Assembly (NCBI RefSeq): GCF_905404315.1
Contig: NC_066269.1
Span: 13,274,501-13,338,500, forward strand
DNA from: Leptidea sinapis
Lineage: Eukaryota > Arthropoda > Insecta > Lepidoptera > Pieridae
Direction: 5' to 3'
Length of the DNA: 64,000 bases
The stretch's first letter is position 1. Each line of letters starts with the position of its first letter. The notes under the pieces are model-generated. The model worked only from the letters and a program-made list of their open reading frames with translations. It made no database searches and was not told the DNA's origin. This document shows, piece by piece, positions 1-9,048 of this stretch. The translations under genes and the position numbers were made by a program.

Positions 1-483
1 GTTTCAAAGAAAAAATTGACTCCTATCCTAAGTCGCAGTTCCGTTGCGGTAAGCGCTTAGCGTTAATGAGAGGAAAGTGTTGGCCTCCATGGAGTTTTGC
101 ATTTGCTTTTTGACCTTTTGTTTTTCTTTTTTTCTCTGTGCGCGCTAATTTCGTATGCGATTTGAATTTCGAAGAGCGGTCTCTTCCACGTGAATTACTT
201 TTTTAATAATTAGTGAGGCGGTTTTTGTTCTATGCGTTTGAATTTTTATCTTTATCATTTGTTACATACTTTAAAAGCGGTCTATTTTAATTGATACGCT
301 TAATTTTATGCCATTGTATTTGTTATGGTGAAAAGTTTTTTTTAGGACATCTGTCATCTGTCACTTTTACGTATATGTGATGTTCTTTTTAATAATCAAA
401 AATAAAAACGAAAAAGAATATACTTTAAAAAGTAGAAACTTATTTTTAGATATATAGAGAGAGAATGTATTTTTTTGACTAAA
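1..483. other. AT-rich stretch, no gene seen
   Basis: Mostly T-rich and A-rich text with no reading frame of note and no repeat that I could match elsewhere in the window. It lies downstream of the mucin-like exon, so it could be intron or 3' flank of that gene. Confidence 0.5.
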
Positions 484-545
484 GCGAGTGTTATACTTTT
501 AAATAAAACACTTTTTAAAGAATTAAAACGCGTGTAATTGTCACC
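484..545 (-). repeat. Interspersed repeat family A, inverted fragment
   Basis: Reverse-complement match to the core of the copy at 611-765 (shared landmark on the other strand: ACACGCGTTTTAAT). The two copies face each other, giving a fold-back arrangement. Family unclassified. Confidence 0.6.
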
Positions 546-610
546 GTGTTTTTACATTTTATTATGTGTAACAGTTATATTTTTATTATTATTTATATTA
601 TTTATTTAAA

Positions 611-765
611 AGTCCCCCTGAAAACGTGCTCTGGAAAGGTTATGAATCGTCGGGCTAGCTAAAATAATACTAAAAATATAACTTTACTAATTTAATGTTA
701 AAACACAGTTACAATTACACGCGTTTTAATCCTTTAAAAAGTGTTTTATTAAAATATAATAAATG
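611..765 (+). repeat. Interspersed repeat family A
   Basis: Begins with AGTCCCCCTGAAAACG and runs through ACACGCGTTTTAAT and a TTTAAAAAGTGTTTTATT block. The same order of landmarks recurs at 2936, 5851, 26165, 26595, 26850 and 43197, which shows a dispersed family. No coding potential is visible and the class is unknown. Confidence 0.65.
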
Positions 766-769
766 TTTC

Positions 770-1794
770 ATAGATTCATAGATTGTCTGTTATGCAAAGT
801 TTACGGACTCTGAATAATTCCACCAAAACTCCGGTCGTATGAAATTGATATAAAAAGCATTATAAGAAGCGGTCATCTATCATCCCTCCCTCATCAGAAA
901 ATTAATATTTCCGTGGCTTTTTGTGGTTTTTGTCCCGAGTTCACTCACAAATGAGCTTCACTGTTAAACGTGGATAATTCACAAAGATAATTATCTTTTT
1001 GCGGACCCTACTAATGTACTATTGTGATTGAGTCTTTGCTAAAATTAGTTATTGTCATTTTTAAATTTCTTTAATACGCAATATGATAAGGTAGAGTTGT
1101 TAAAACGAGATTTTTTTAGCTTTACCATTCACTCTGTATGCAATGGGAATACTCAATTTCATTTTCTTTACCCTTTAAATCGGGCAAATAACATGAAAAT
1201 TTGCACACATATAATTGAGGACCGGTGGAAAACAATATGACAGTACAATAATTTTATCGTATAGCTTTGTCCTTACAATATTCACTCATTCTTAAATACT
1301 CTAGAACATTTTGTTTATTTGCATGGATTTATTGTTCTCAATATTACAGCGGTACAACTATTACTGTTGATAACCCTTCGGGTATGAAACCTTATAAAAA
1401 GTTTATATTTACAGTTAAGGCTTCAGTGAGTTTGCTATTAAAGTGTGTTGATATATTCATGTCCCCCAACGGCCTACTGTATTAATTTCCTGGGTAATTT
1501 TTATATTTTTTATTTCAGTTTTTAAAGAGTCGGCTTAATGCATCGATTATTAACGTTCCGATGCGCTATTAGGGACGATGATGGTGTTTTTTCTAATTAT
1601 TAGTTACAACTCTATTCAACCAGTTCAGTTAATACGTCTCACATGAATATGGAAAAAAGTGCTCATACACACAGGAATTACGTGGTATAACGAAGATAAT
1701 TTATGTACTCTGTTAGTTAATAAACTGACAGGTGGCAGTTTTTAATCAACATTGTTCTCCGGAGTCATTATTTAGAGGTAAAATAAAGATTAAA
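770..1794. other. AT-rich stretch beside the mucin-like exon
   Basis: Only short reading frames that begin with non-ATG codons and resemble nothing known. On the minus strand this directly follows the mucin-like exon, so it is either 3' UTR or, if the donor site at 1810-1815 is used, the start of an intron. Confidence 0.45.
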
Positions 1795-2586
1795 TTAGTT
1801 ATTGAATGAACTGACCTCTTTTTTAGTTTCTTCATTGATTTTGACTTGAGTTTGTTGTGGCTTGTCCCGGAGCGGCAGATACCCTTCGCGACTGTCCGCT
1901 GGCTCGGTGGTGGTGCTGTCTTGAATCGTCGTCGAGTCCGTCGTCGTGCTCGCCTCAGTGGAATGACCCTCGGCAGTACTGGTCGTCGGCACTCCTGTGT
2001 CTTTGACGATGTCGCTAGTCGTCCCCAACGTCTCCAAACCCACTGTCTCTGTACTGTCCATGTTCGTATTCATAGTCGATGCCGTGTCTTGCGTCGTCTC
2101 CGTGGTTCTCACCGGCTTTATTGAATAGTGTTTAGTCGGGCGCGACGTTACCGGTACCTTTGTAGTCGTTATCTCGAGTTTTGGTGATTGCGTGGTTTTA
2201 GATTGCGTTGTCGTGTCCGTTGGGGTGGTTTTGTGGGATTTTTTAGTTTTAGGAGGCACAGTGGCTGTGGGACGGGGCGCTGGGACAGTGGTTTTGATTT
2301 TATTATGGATACGTCTTGAAAGAGTCGTCTGTCGACCGTTGATAGTCGTCATCGCATCGTCCATGGTTGTTTGTACAGTCGGGGGCTGTCTGTCAGCTGG
2401 CGGGTCCAAGTTGGACTGCTTTGGTGTTCGGGACGGTGGGAAGAAGTAGTCCATGATAAATGGGGATTTATTGCGACTGCTGGGGAGCCACGACCAAGGG
2501 TTGAAGTCTATTAGACGGGGTGACGGCGGGTCAACAGCCGAAGCGAGAGCGGCGAGCGCAAATAATACGATCAGAAGTCGAGACAT
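1795..2586 (-). CDS. Secreted Thr/Ser-rich mucin-like protein (probable first coding exon)
   Basis: The frame gives 263 residues from the ATG at 2586. Residues 1-16 form a signal peptide (MSRLLIVLFALAALASA, cleavage near A16/A17 before VDPP). A Pro-rich N-terminal part follows, with Trp and Phe residues (FNPWSWLP, DYFFPPSR), then about 180 residues dominated by Thr with Ser, Pro and Lys, including runs such as TEASTTTDSTTIQDSTTTEP. That composition is typical of heavily O-glycosylated secreted or peritrophic/cuticular mucins; I do not recognise a specific family. An upstream in-frame ATG at 2658 adds 24 residues, but these would bury the signal peptide, so 2586 is preferred. The sequence GAG|GTCAGT (boundary 1816/1815) looks like a splice donor in phase 0, leaving 257 codons. 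If it is used, the last residues shown here are intronic and the gene continues left of the window. GC content is clearly higher than in the flanks. Confidence 0.7.
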   Translation of the reverse strand: MSRLLIVLFALAALASAVDPPSPRLIDFNPWSWLPSSRNKSPFIMDYFFPPSRTPKQSNLDPPADRQPPTVQTTMDDAMTTINGRQTTLSRRIHNKIKTTVPAPRPTATVPPKTKKSHKTTPTDTTTQSKTTQSPKLEITTTKVPVTSRPTKHYSIKPVRTTETTQDTASTMNTNMDSTETVGLETLGTTSDIVKDTGVPTTSTAEGHSTEASTTTDSTTIQDSTTTEPADSREGYLPLRDKPQQTQVKINEETKKEVSSFNN

Positions 2587-2628
2587 GTCGCGGCGTTGCG
2601 CGTGCGGCCGCGATCGATCCACGAGCGG

Positions 2629-2634
2629 TACTGA
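2629..2634 (-). promoter_or_regulatory. Possible initiator (TCAGTA) of the mucin-like gene
   Basis: TCAGTA on the minus strand resembles the arthropod initiator consensus. It lies 43-48 bases upstream of the preferred ATG at 2586 and downstream of the alternative ATG at 2658. If it marks the transcription start, only the shorter start would be in the mRNA. The motif is short and could be chance. Confidence 0.2.
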
Positions 2635-2935
2635 GACTGCGCCTGCGCAGAGTAACATCTACTAGCCATCAAGCCTCCGTTCACTCGCTCCGAAGGGTCG
2701 ACTTGCAAATGCAGTCCGCAGGGATTGCATACGATGAAAGTTGTTAACGCTATCCCTTGTCTTGTGTGGAAGAAGTTATCTACTTATAATGATGCTATTG
2801 CAATTTTATGCTTCATAAATTTGTGAACATAAATTATTTTAAGCATCATTTACGCCATTCTACGAATATTTATGCTTACAATATACATAACGAAAACGCA
2901 TAAATAACAGTTCTAATATAATCTACACTAATGTA

Positions 2936-3032
2936 ATAACAGTTACAATTTTACGCGTTTTAATTCCTTAAAAAATGATTTATTTAGATATCTTACACTA
3001 GCGTGAATCAAAAAAATACTAAATTAACTGCC
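2936..3032 (+). repeat. Interspersed repeat family A, 3' part
   Basis: Contains the TTACAATTTTACGCGTTTTAA core followed by the AAAAAATACTA end seen in the copy at 5851-6040. Truncated at its 5' end. Confidence 0.6.
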
Positions 3033-3169
3033 AGATTAATATAATGCTAGTAGCTTTGTCTATTATCACCTTTTCACGTTTTAAGCCCGCTGAAATAATT
3101 TAGATGAAACGTGAAGGATGGTTATAGAATAGTTCACAGTTATTTAATGAAAAATGAGGCCACTCAAAT

Positions 3170-3226
3170 TGTTGCGCCCGTTCTTTTAAGATCTGATGCA
3201 CATCTTTCCGAATGAATGAGTGGTAG
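3170..3226 (+). repeat. LINE 3'-tail fragment (GCGCCCGTTCTTCTC type)
   Basis: Landmarks GCGCCCGTTCTTTTAAG, TCTGATGCACAT and GAGTGGTAG match the longer copies at 47985-48110 and 58360-58470. I know this pattern as the 3' end of a common lepidopteran non-LTR element. It is interrupted at 3227-3235 by the hAT-like terminus. Confidence 0.5.
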
Positions 3227-3234
3227 ATCTAGAG

Positions 3235-3430
3235 CAGGGGTGCTCAAGTTTGAACTGCTGGCGATCTACCTCAAAATTGTTAGACTACGATCGATCGGCT
3301 CTGAGAGGCTTCAAGTATGTGTGATGTAGGATTGTCGTCTAGGTAGAGTGTCACGATGACATAGATATTAGTATTGCGCATAATATGCATTTTTTTAGTG
3401 TCTGCTCTTAAATGTCAATGAAAAAACTCA
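3235..3430 (+). mobile_element. hAT-like nonautonomous element fragment
   Basis: CAGGGGTGCTCAAG at 3235 matches the usual CAGGGGTGNNCAA end of hAT transposons. The following text (GATCTACCTC, CGATCGATCGG) fits a short nonautonomous copy. I could not find the opposite terminus or a clear 8-bp target duplication, so the right border is a guess. Confidence 0.4.
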
Positions 3431-3579
3431 TAATTATTATTCAAAATTGCGAGTTTATTGGTTCTTACAAAACAAACGCGTTCTAAAGTTCTAAGCTTAA
3501 CTAAAGTGACTTTGGATGTTGAAGCGTGACACTGCATGTCCTGAGCATACTTTTCATAAGATGGTACGTAATTACCGAT

Positions 3580-3925
3580 TTTTCAAGAACGGCTGGACCG
3601 ATTTGGCTAATTTTGGTCTTGAATTATTTGTGGAAGTCCAGGGAAGGTTTAAAAGGTGAATAAATATGAAAGTGTTCGGAATTATATAAAAACATCAATT
3701 TTGTTTCTCCTTCGATGTGTCCCCCGTCGTCCGATATTTGTTTTGTATGGACATATTTTCTATGAGAGAATTTATTGACGCACGGTTTGACAGTTTTGCT
3801 GTGAAACAATTTCATTACAACAACAGGGAGCATATTTTACGAAATAATTCTTGATGTTATGATATATTATTGACAAATTCATAAAAAAACAGTATTTTAT
3901 TTATTATATACAGAACGGGTCAACT
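3580..3925 (-). mobile_element. RTE-type LINE 3' region, minus orientation
   Basis: Read on the minus strand it starts near CTAGTTGACCCGTTCTG and ends near AAATCGGTCCAGCCG, landmarks of a common lepidopteran RTE-type repeat. A same-family copy lies in plus orientation at 35905-36275; both share TGAAACAATTTCATTACAAC (in one orientation or the other). No intact coding frame. Confidence 0.5.
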
Positions 3926-4244
3926 AGTATAGAATATAATATAATATAACTACGACTAATATATGTAACTATAATATACCTTTATTTATTTTTTATTTTT
4001 TTTATTTTAAATATAATATTTTCGTGTGAAATTACTTGTATCAATATGGACCAATTAAGTTAAATATCATTTTTATGTCTACCGTCTTATGATCCGAGAA
4101 AGTGATTTCAATATTTATGTAACGATGATGGTATGTACCAGAAATAATATTATTGCGATCGGAAAGAATGTGAAATAACTCAATGACACTTAAGATGATT
4201 ATGAAAATTAGTTTGTTATATTATTTTATTTCATCAAATACATA

Positions 4245-4555
4245 TTTTTTTATGACAATACCGGACGAGACGAGCAGGACGTTCAGCCGATGGTATACAC
4301 GCCCTGCCCATTACAATACAGTGCCGCAAAGAATTTTTATAAACTCAAAAGTTTTGAGCGGCACTACAATTGCGCTCGTCACCTTGAGACATTAGATGTT
4401 AAGTCTCATTTGCCCAGTAATTTCACTAGCTATGGCGCACACATAGCAAATCGAAACACAGTAATGTTTCCACATTACTGCTTCACGGCAGAAATAAGCG
4501 CCATTGTGGTACTCATAATCTAGCCAGCATCCTGTGCATAGGAGCCTCCCACTGG
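4245..4555 (-). mobile_element. SINE-like 310-bp repeat (family S), near full length
   Basis: Reverse copy of the most abundant repeat here. In sense orientation the family begins GTGGGAGGCTCCTTTGCAC, passes GGCGCCGTAGCTAGTG and ends GTCCTGCTCGTCTCGTCC followed by TTATT, CATA and an A-run. The ends match the copies at 6709 and 29149. No open frame and no clear RNA polymerase III boxes. Confidence 0.75.
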
Positions 4556-4807
4556 GAAATAATATAAATAGTATAATATTTCACAATTGACATATTACAT
4601 AAGTCACTAAACTCCGATTAACCGATAGTGTCTTTGTACCAAAAGCCAAGGCGTCATCGCTCACCAAAAAATTAAGTAGTCTTTGCCATGAAATTGTCAT
4701 TGTTTCAAGACAAAGTTAAAACAATAAGAAAACACCCTGTTATTGTATAAAAGATCCCAATTTCCTAATGACTCTACGTTTAGATATGAAGTAAATATTT
4801 ATAGTAA

Positions 4808-5366
4808 CTTAGATTAAGGATTGGTCACCGCTGCGCTCCAACTAGATACCGCAGGCGTAGTCAAAAGTGCGGCAATTAATTATACGCCCAAGTGGGCGTA
4901 CTCGAGCCAGTGTCGAACAATAATAATAATCATTTATTGTCAGGCAATTCACCCATAGATTTACAAACAATATTAACTTAAATTACATTACATTGTTGAG
5001 TTTGATTTCATTTTAATTAAATTACAGATAAAATTACTGATAAAAATTTAAGATTATCACAATTAAAATGATAATAATTTATAATAATAATTTACATCAG
5101 AGAAAAAAAAAATCCATAATAATTGTTAGTACAATGTCCTATATTATGTTAGCATAATTATAACTAAACAGGCACATGAAGCCGCATAAATGTGTAATGT
5201 TTGACGTTGACGTGTCACATGTTCTGTTAAACTTTGCGCTACGAATTGAAACTAAAATGCCGGGTTCCATAGTAAAACCTGCAAAATTACTACAAGAAAT
5301 AAGAAAGACACTGGGATCACATATCATCAGTAAGTATTTTGTAATTTATTAATTTCAATGTAAAAT
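4808..5366 (-). mobile_element. TIR element, copy 2 (truncated, interrupted)
   Basis: The left end matches the right terminal repeat of the 31089-31651 element (CTTAGATTAAGGATTGG, then CAACTAGATACCGCAGGCG). After an interruption at about 4918-5165 the match resumes with TTTGACGTTGACGTG and runs to GATCACATATCATCAGTAAG and TTAATTTCAATGTAAAATA. The other terminus is missing. It therefore lies inverted relative to the 31 kb copy. Confidence 0.6.
4918..5165 (-). mobile_element. LINE 3' tail inserted in the TIR element
   Basis: On the minus strand this ends GCCTGACAATAAATGATTA followed by TTA repeats, that is a polyadenylation-like signal plus a microsatellite tail, as in CR1-like LINEs. It sits exactly where the match to the 31 kb TIR element breaks. 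Confidence 0.4.
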
Positions 5367-5469
5367 AACACGAAATGTATAAGTATTACAAAATTTGAAA
5401 GATGCCATTGAGTGTCAAGATGCCACGCACACAAGCATCTTTACTAATATAATATAAATTTGCCGTACT

Positions 5470-5790
5470 TAATTAAAAATAGAAAAAAAAACAATCAATT
5501 TTGGGAGTTCCCTATACTTTTCATCAAACCCATACGTGTAAAATGTGTCCCTGCCCCCCTTTAACTTCTAAAATAAGCGAATGATAAAAAAAAAATATGA
5601 TGTTATTACCATGCAAATTCCACCGAAAATTGGTTTCAACGAGATGTAGTAAGTAGTTTTTTTTTAAATACACTATTATTAAAACATCGGTCAAAGTTAC
5701 AACGAACTACAAGAACTTTTAATATTTTCGGTTGCTTGCTGCTACGGAACCCTTTGTGGGCGACTCCGGCTTGTACTTGGCCGCTTTATA
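5470..5790 (+). repeat. 3' part of the GGTTCCGTA element
   Basis: Matches the right half of the element at 20544-21262: shared GAACTACAAGAACTTTTA, GCTGCTACGGAACCCTT and ACTTGGCCGCTTT in the same order. 5'-truncated. Confidence 0.6.
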
Positions 5791-5850
5791 TTAAAATATT
5801 TAACATAACACTTTTAAAGGATTCAGACGATTTTTATTTTAGTTAACCCC

Positions 5851-6040
5851 AGTCCCCCTGAAACGGGATCTGGTAAGGTCTTGAAACGTCAGGTTAACTA
5901 AAATAAAAAGGTAACTTTTACGCAAAAATCTAATGTAAAACCGTTACAATTACACGTGTTTTAATCCTTTAAAAGTGTTTTATTTAAATGTGCAACACTC
6001 GCGTTAATCAAAGAAAATACTATATTTAACCACAGACTAG
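5851..6040 (+). repeat. Interspersed repeat family A, most complete copy
   Basis: Runs from AGTCCCCCTGAAACGGG through GGTCTTGAAACGTCAGG, TTTAATCCTTTAAAAGTG and ACACTCGCGTTAATCAAAG to AAAATACTA. It serves as the reference for the other partial copies. Confidence 0.65.
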
Positions 6041-6231
6041 TAAAAAAATGAGGACTCCGTGTCACCTTACATAACAGTGTAGCAACAAAACAAGCCTATT
6101 AACGTGTAAATATATAGCCTCACGCACACACTTACACTACTACAGGCCGATAGGCGGCCATTATGAGAATTGTCATCGTCTGTGACAGATCAGTTTGCGT
6201 CTCAATAAAATATTTTAAAAATGCCGTCGTG

Positions 6232-6300
6232 CGTTGTGTAAATGTGTTAAAACGATACTACATAAGTATTTGATGCCACAATATATGATAATTTAAGGGA
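6232..6300 (+). pseudogene. Possible decayed THAP-domain start
   Basis: An ATG at about 6222-6232 opens MPSCVV, the characteristic first residues of THAP zinc-finger proteins, then hits a stop. The downstream codons still read C, then NDTT, with stops where lysines would be expected. THAP domains occur in P-element-like transposases and in their domesticated relatives. The match is only a few residues, so this is a weak call; the region may be just another repeat. Confidence 0.22.
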
Positions 6301-6708
6301 GAAAGAATTGTGTAACTAGTATCCCCTGTAACCGCACACACACCAGCATATCGGTGCTTCACTTGCTAATATCACGGCCTTCTTTTTTTTCTCGTCCGTG
6401 TATTTAACATAGACTCAACACCCGAACCGGCGGTGCGAGAAAAAATGTAAATATTGTTAGAAATAGAGCGTGTTAAATGATCAGAGTGAACATTACACGG
6501 TTTGCGGTGCCGCTTGAGTTTATCAATTCTGGGTGACAGACGTGGCTCCGTAGACGGTGCCTGATGCTAAGCAAATTTATAACGCTTATGATTGGATAGC
6601 GGTAAACCTATCGCTGGCGAATCATACGAGTTGCACCAGATTTTTCATCATAAATAAATGTTCAATTATTATCTTTCTTAGAATCTACTCAGACTTAACT
6701 CTACGTGA

Positions 6709-7020
6709 GTGGGAGGCTCCTTTGCACCGGATGCCGGCTAGATTATGGGTACCACAACGGTGCCTATTTCTGCCGTGAAACAGTAATGTGTAAGCATTAC
6801 TGTTTTTGGTCTGATAAGCGCCGTAGCTAGTGAAATTACTGGGCATATGAGACTTGACATCTTATGTCTCGAGGTGACGAGCACAATTGTAGTGGCGCTC
6901 AAAATTTTTAGGTTTTTGAAGAGTCCTGAGCGGCACTGCATTGTAATGGGCTGGGCGTATCAATTAACATCAGTTGAACGTCCTGCTTGTCTCGTCCATT
7001 ATTGTCATAAACAAAAAAAA
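6709..7020 (+). mobile_element. SINE-like family S, near full length
   Basis: Plus-strand copy from GTGGGAGGCTCCTTTGCAC to GTCTCGTCCATTATTGTC with a short A-rich tail. It contains the family landmarks TTGCACCGGATGCCGGC and GAGCGGCACTGCATTGTAA. Confidence 0.75.
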
Positions 7021-7261
7021 TCCGAGAACAGAGAGAGGGATATCATTTTAAAATTAACGAGTTGTTTATACTGCATTATGCTATGAACTCCAAGCATTAA
7101 ACACTATACTCCACTCAAAGGTAATGTTAAGTCAGCAGACCGCTATGATAGTACTTTTGACGTTCACCAGCTCATGAAGCTTCGTAGAAATTAACACCTA
7201 CGCTTGAAGGAACATATGCCTATTATTTACTTAGAGAAGTGGGTACCGCGTTATATAATAT

Positions 7262-7566
7262 AACTAGCTGAACCGGCAAACGTTGTTTTGCCATATAAAT
7301 TATTTTTAGAGTTAAACCGTTTCTTGGATATTGCAACATTACTTTATTTTTTATAAAAGAATTTTTCTAAAATAAAAGCTATTACATCAGCTACTTGCAA
7401 ATAAAAGTCCCGTCAAAATCGGTCCAGCCATTCCAGAGATTAGCCGGAACAAACAGACAGAGTGTAAAAATTTTTATTTTGGTGTATATACATTCATATA
7501 CATGTAGTAAAAAACGGTTATTTCAATATTACGAACAGACACTCCAATTTAATTTATATATATAGA
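7262..7566 (+). mobile_element. RTE-type repeat fragment
   Basis: Starts ACTAGCTGAACCGGCAAACG and continues through AAAATCGGTCCAGCC to a TATATATA tail. This start and end are typical of RTE-related repeats in Lepidoptera. No open frame. Confidence 0.55.
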
Positions 7567-7646
7567 CTTTGTAAAAGAGATGAACCTGTTACAGTATGTA
7601 AAAAAGTACATATATTATATAGTACATGTATTTATGTAAAGACTTA

Positions 7647-7782
7647 CCCCCTTATTCATAATGGTCCGCTAACTTTAAACAGCCGCTTAGGAGTGTTTTT
7701 TCTCATTCTGACTAAGGTCAAGAAGAAGACAGAGTGAGAATTAGCAATGCTTTAAGTTAGCAGACTATTATGAATAAGGGGG
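7647..7782. mobile_element. 136-bp MITE with long terminal inverted repeats
   Basis: The left end CCCCCTTATTCATAATGGT is mirrored by the right end, which reads TTATGAATAAGGGGG. The inverted repeats extend about 30 bases with mismatches. Both flanks carry TTA (7644-7646 and 7783-7785), a 3-bp duplication as made by PIF/Harbinger-type transposases. No coding sequence. Confidence 0.7.
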
Positions 7783-7901
7783 TTAATAAGTGACAAACAA
7801 TAAACAAAAAATCTAGAATATTATTTCTACTTTGCATTACAAAGTGGTCGAAACGTACCATGTTTGCTGTTTGAAAACCAGTGTCGGTGTTCTATTGAGT
7901 T

Positions 7902-8090
7902 AATTATATAAATTAAATTGCTAACCAAAATTTATGAACGCTACGAGCGAGAGTCGGAAATTTTGGTCGATGCGTCACTCGAAGGGTTGGCTCAGTTGGC
8001 AAGAGTGCTCAGACGGTACCCGAGAGGCGCGGGTTCGAGTCCCACATCGTTCATAAATTTTGCTTACAAATTTAATTTATATAAATAATC
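7902..8090 (+). repeat. tRNA-derived repeat, copy 1, flanked by inverted repeats
   Basis: Carries an A-box-like TGGCTCAGTTGGCAAGAG and a B box GGTTCGAGTCCC. A tRNA-like cloverleaf of about 73 bases can be drawn (near-pairing acceptor arms GAAGGGT/ATCGTTC, D arm GCTC/GAGT, T arm), but the anticodon loop lacks the usual T before the anticodon. Unlike copies 2 and 3, the tRNA-like core is flanked by roughly 38-base inverted repeats (AATTTATGAACG on the left, CGTTCATAAATT on the right). Confidence 0.55.
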
Positions 8091-8199
8091 CCAGAAGTGA
8101 GGAATAACTTTTAAATAACATATTGTTTGGAATTGAAAGAGCTACATCTCACATCAATTTCCTTATATTCAATAATTGGGATTGAGCAGATTAACTATA

Positions 8200-8390
8200 A
8201 ATTAGATCCTGTAGATGGATCCACAACTTGAGAGTTGAACATGACATACCAAAATTTCGGTCGATGCGCCACTCGAACGGTTGGCTCAGTTGGTAAGAGC
8301 GCTCTGACGGAGCCGGAGAGGTGCGGGTTCGTGTCCCGTATTGTTCATAAAGTTTGATTACAAATTTAATTTGTGTAAATCATATGATGA
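8200..8390 (+). repeat. tRNA-derived repeat, copy 2
   Basis: Leader CCACAACTTGAGAGTTGAAC, then TTGGCTCAGTTGGTAAGAG and GCGGGTTCGTGTCCC. The leader matches copy 3 at 21270-21450. The B box has one change (GTTCGTGTCC), so transcription by pol III is doubtful. Confidence 0.5.
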
Positions 8391-8394
8391 CAAA

Positions 8395-9045
8395 TATTAC
8401 CATAACCCAGACGTTTATATTAAAGACAAATCACAACAGATTTAAGATAGACGCAATTTAATGACTATGCTATGAATGATTTGATGAATTAATAAAACTG
8501 CATCGTGTCAAGCCTGTAATTGCTTTTAAAATGAAAAGTCCCATTATCTTAGTCAAGTGCGAATCATTCGCATAATTATAATTGTTAATAATAGCTCTAT
8601 CGACGGCTGGGTCAAGATAATAGGTTTCTATTTGGTATTCTAAAATCGGTCTTATTACTTGAACGTGATATTTATCTTTTAAGATGCAATGATGCTCTAT
8701 ACGCATATAAGGACATAACATTCGCAGTCTGATAGTGAAATGGTAAAAGTTGTGCTTAATAAAATGTAAGCACACTTAGTCGTGCGTCAACTGTCACTGT
8801 CCGAATTAAACCTGAATTGAATAAATGTTTTACATTGCTTCTTATTGAGCAAGAATATTTTAAATAACTGGAGTAAATACGGCAATGTATAGATATGGCA
8901 GTCGAAGCTTATTATGATGTAATTTATGGCATGTTCCATTGTTTGTTTTTATACGACGTGATTAGCTTATATTATGTACAGCCTGACCTGTTTTGTTAAG
9001 TTTTATAATTTATTTATACGGAATACAATCTATTTCACATTGTTT
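8395..9045. other. AT-rich stretch, no gene recognised
   Basis: A 101-codon minus-strand frame at 8470-8775 is open but has no recognisable motif, no signal peptide and ordinary AT-driven composition; I do not call it a gene. This is the 5' flank of the L31 pseudogene. Confidence 0.4.
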
Positions 9046-9048
9046 ACA

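Noticed and set aside
1846..2665. Several plus-strand frames over the mucin-like exon
   Set aside because: They are antisense shadows of a GC-rich coding exon. Only the minus frame has a signal peptide and a coherent Thr-rich composition.
7985..8055. Functional tRNA gene
   Set aside because: A and B boxes are present, but the anticodon arm is non-standard, the copies differ from each other and they are embedded in dispersed repeats.
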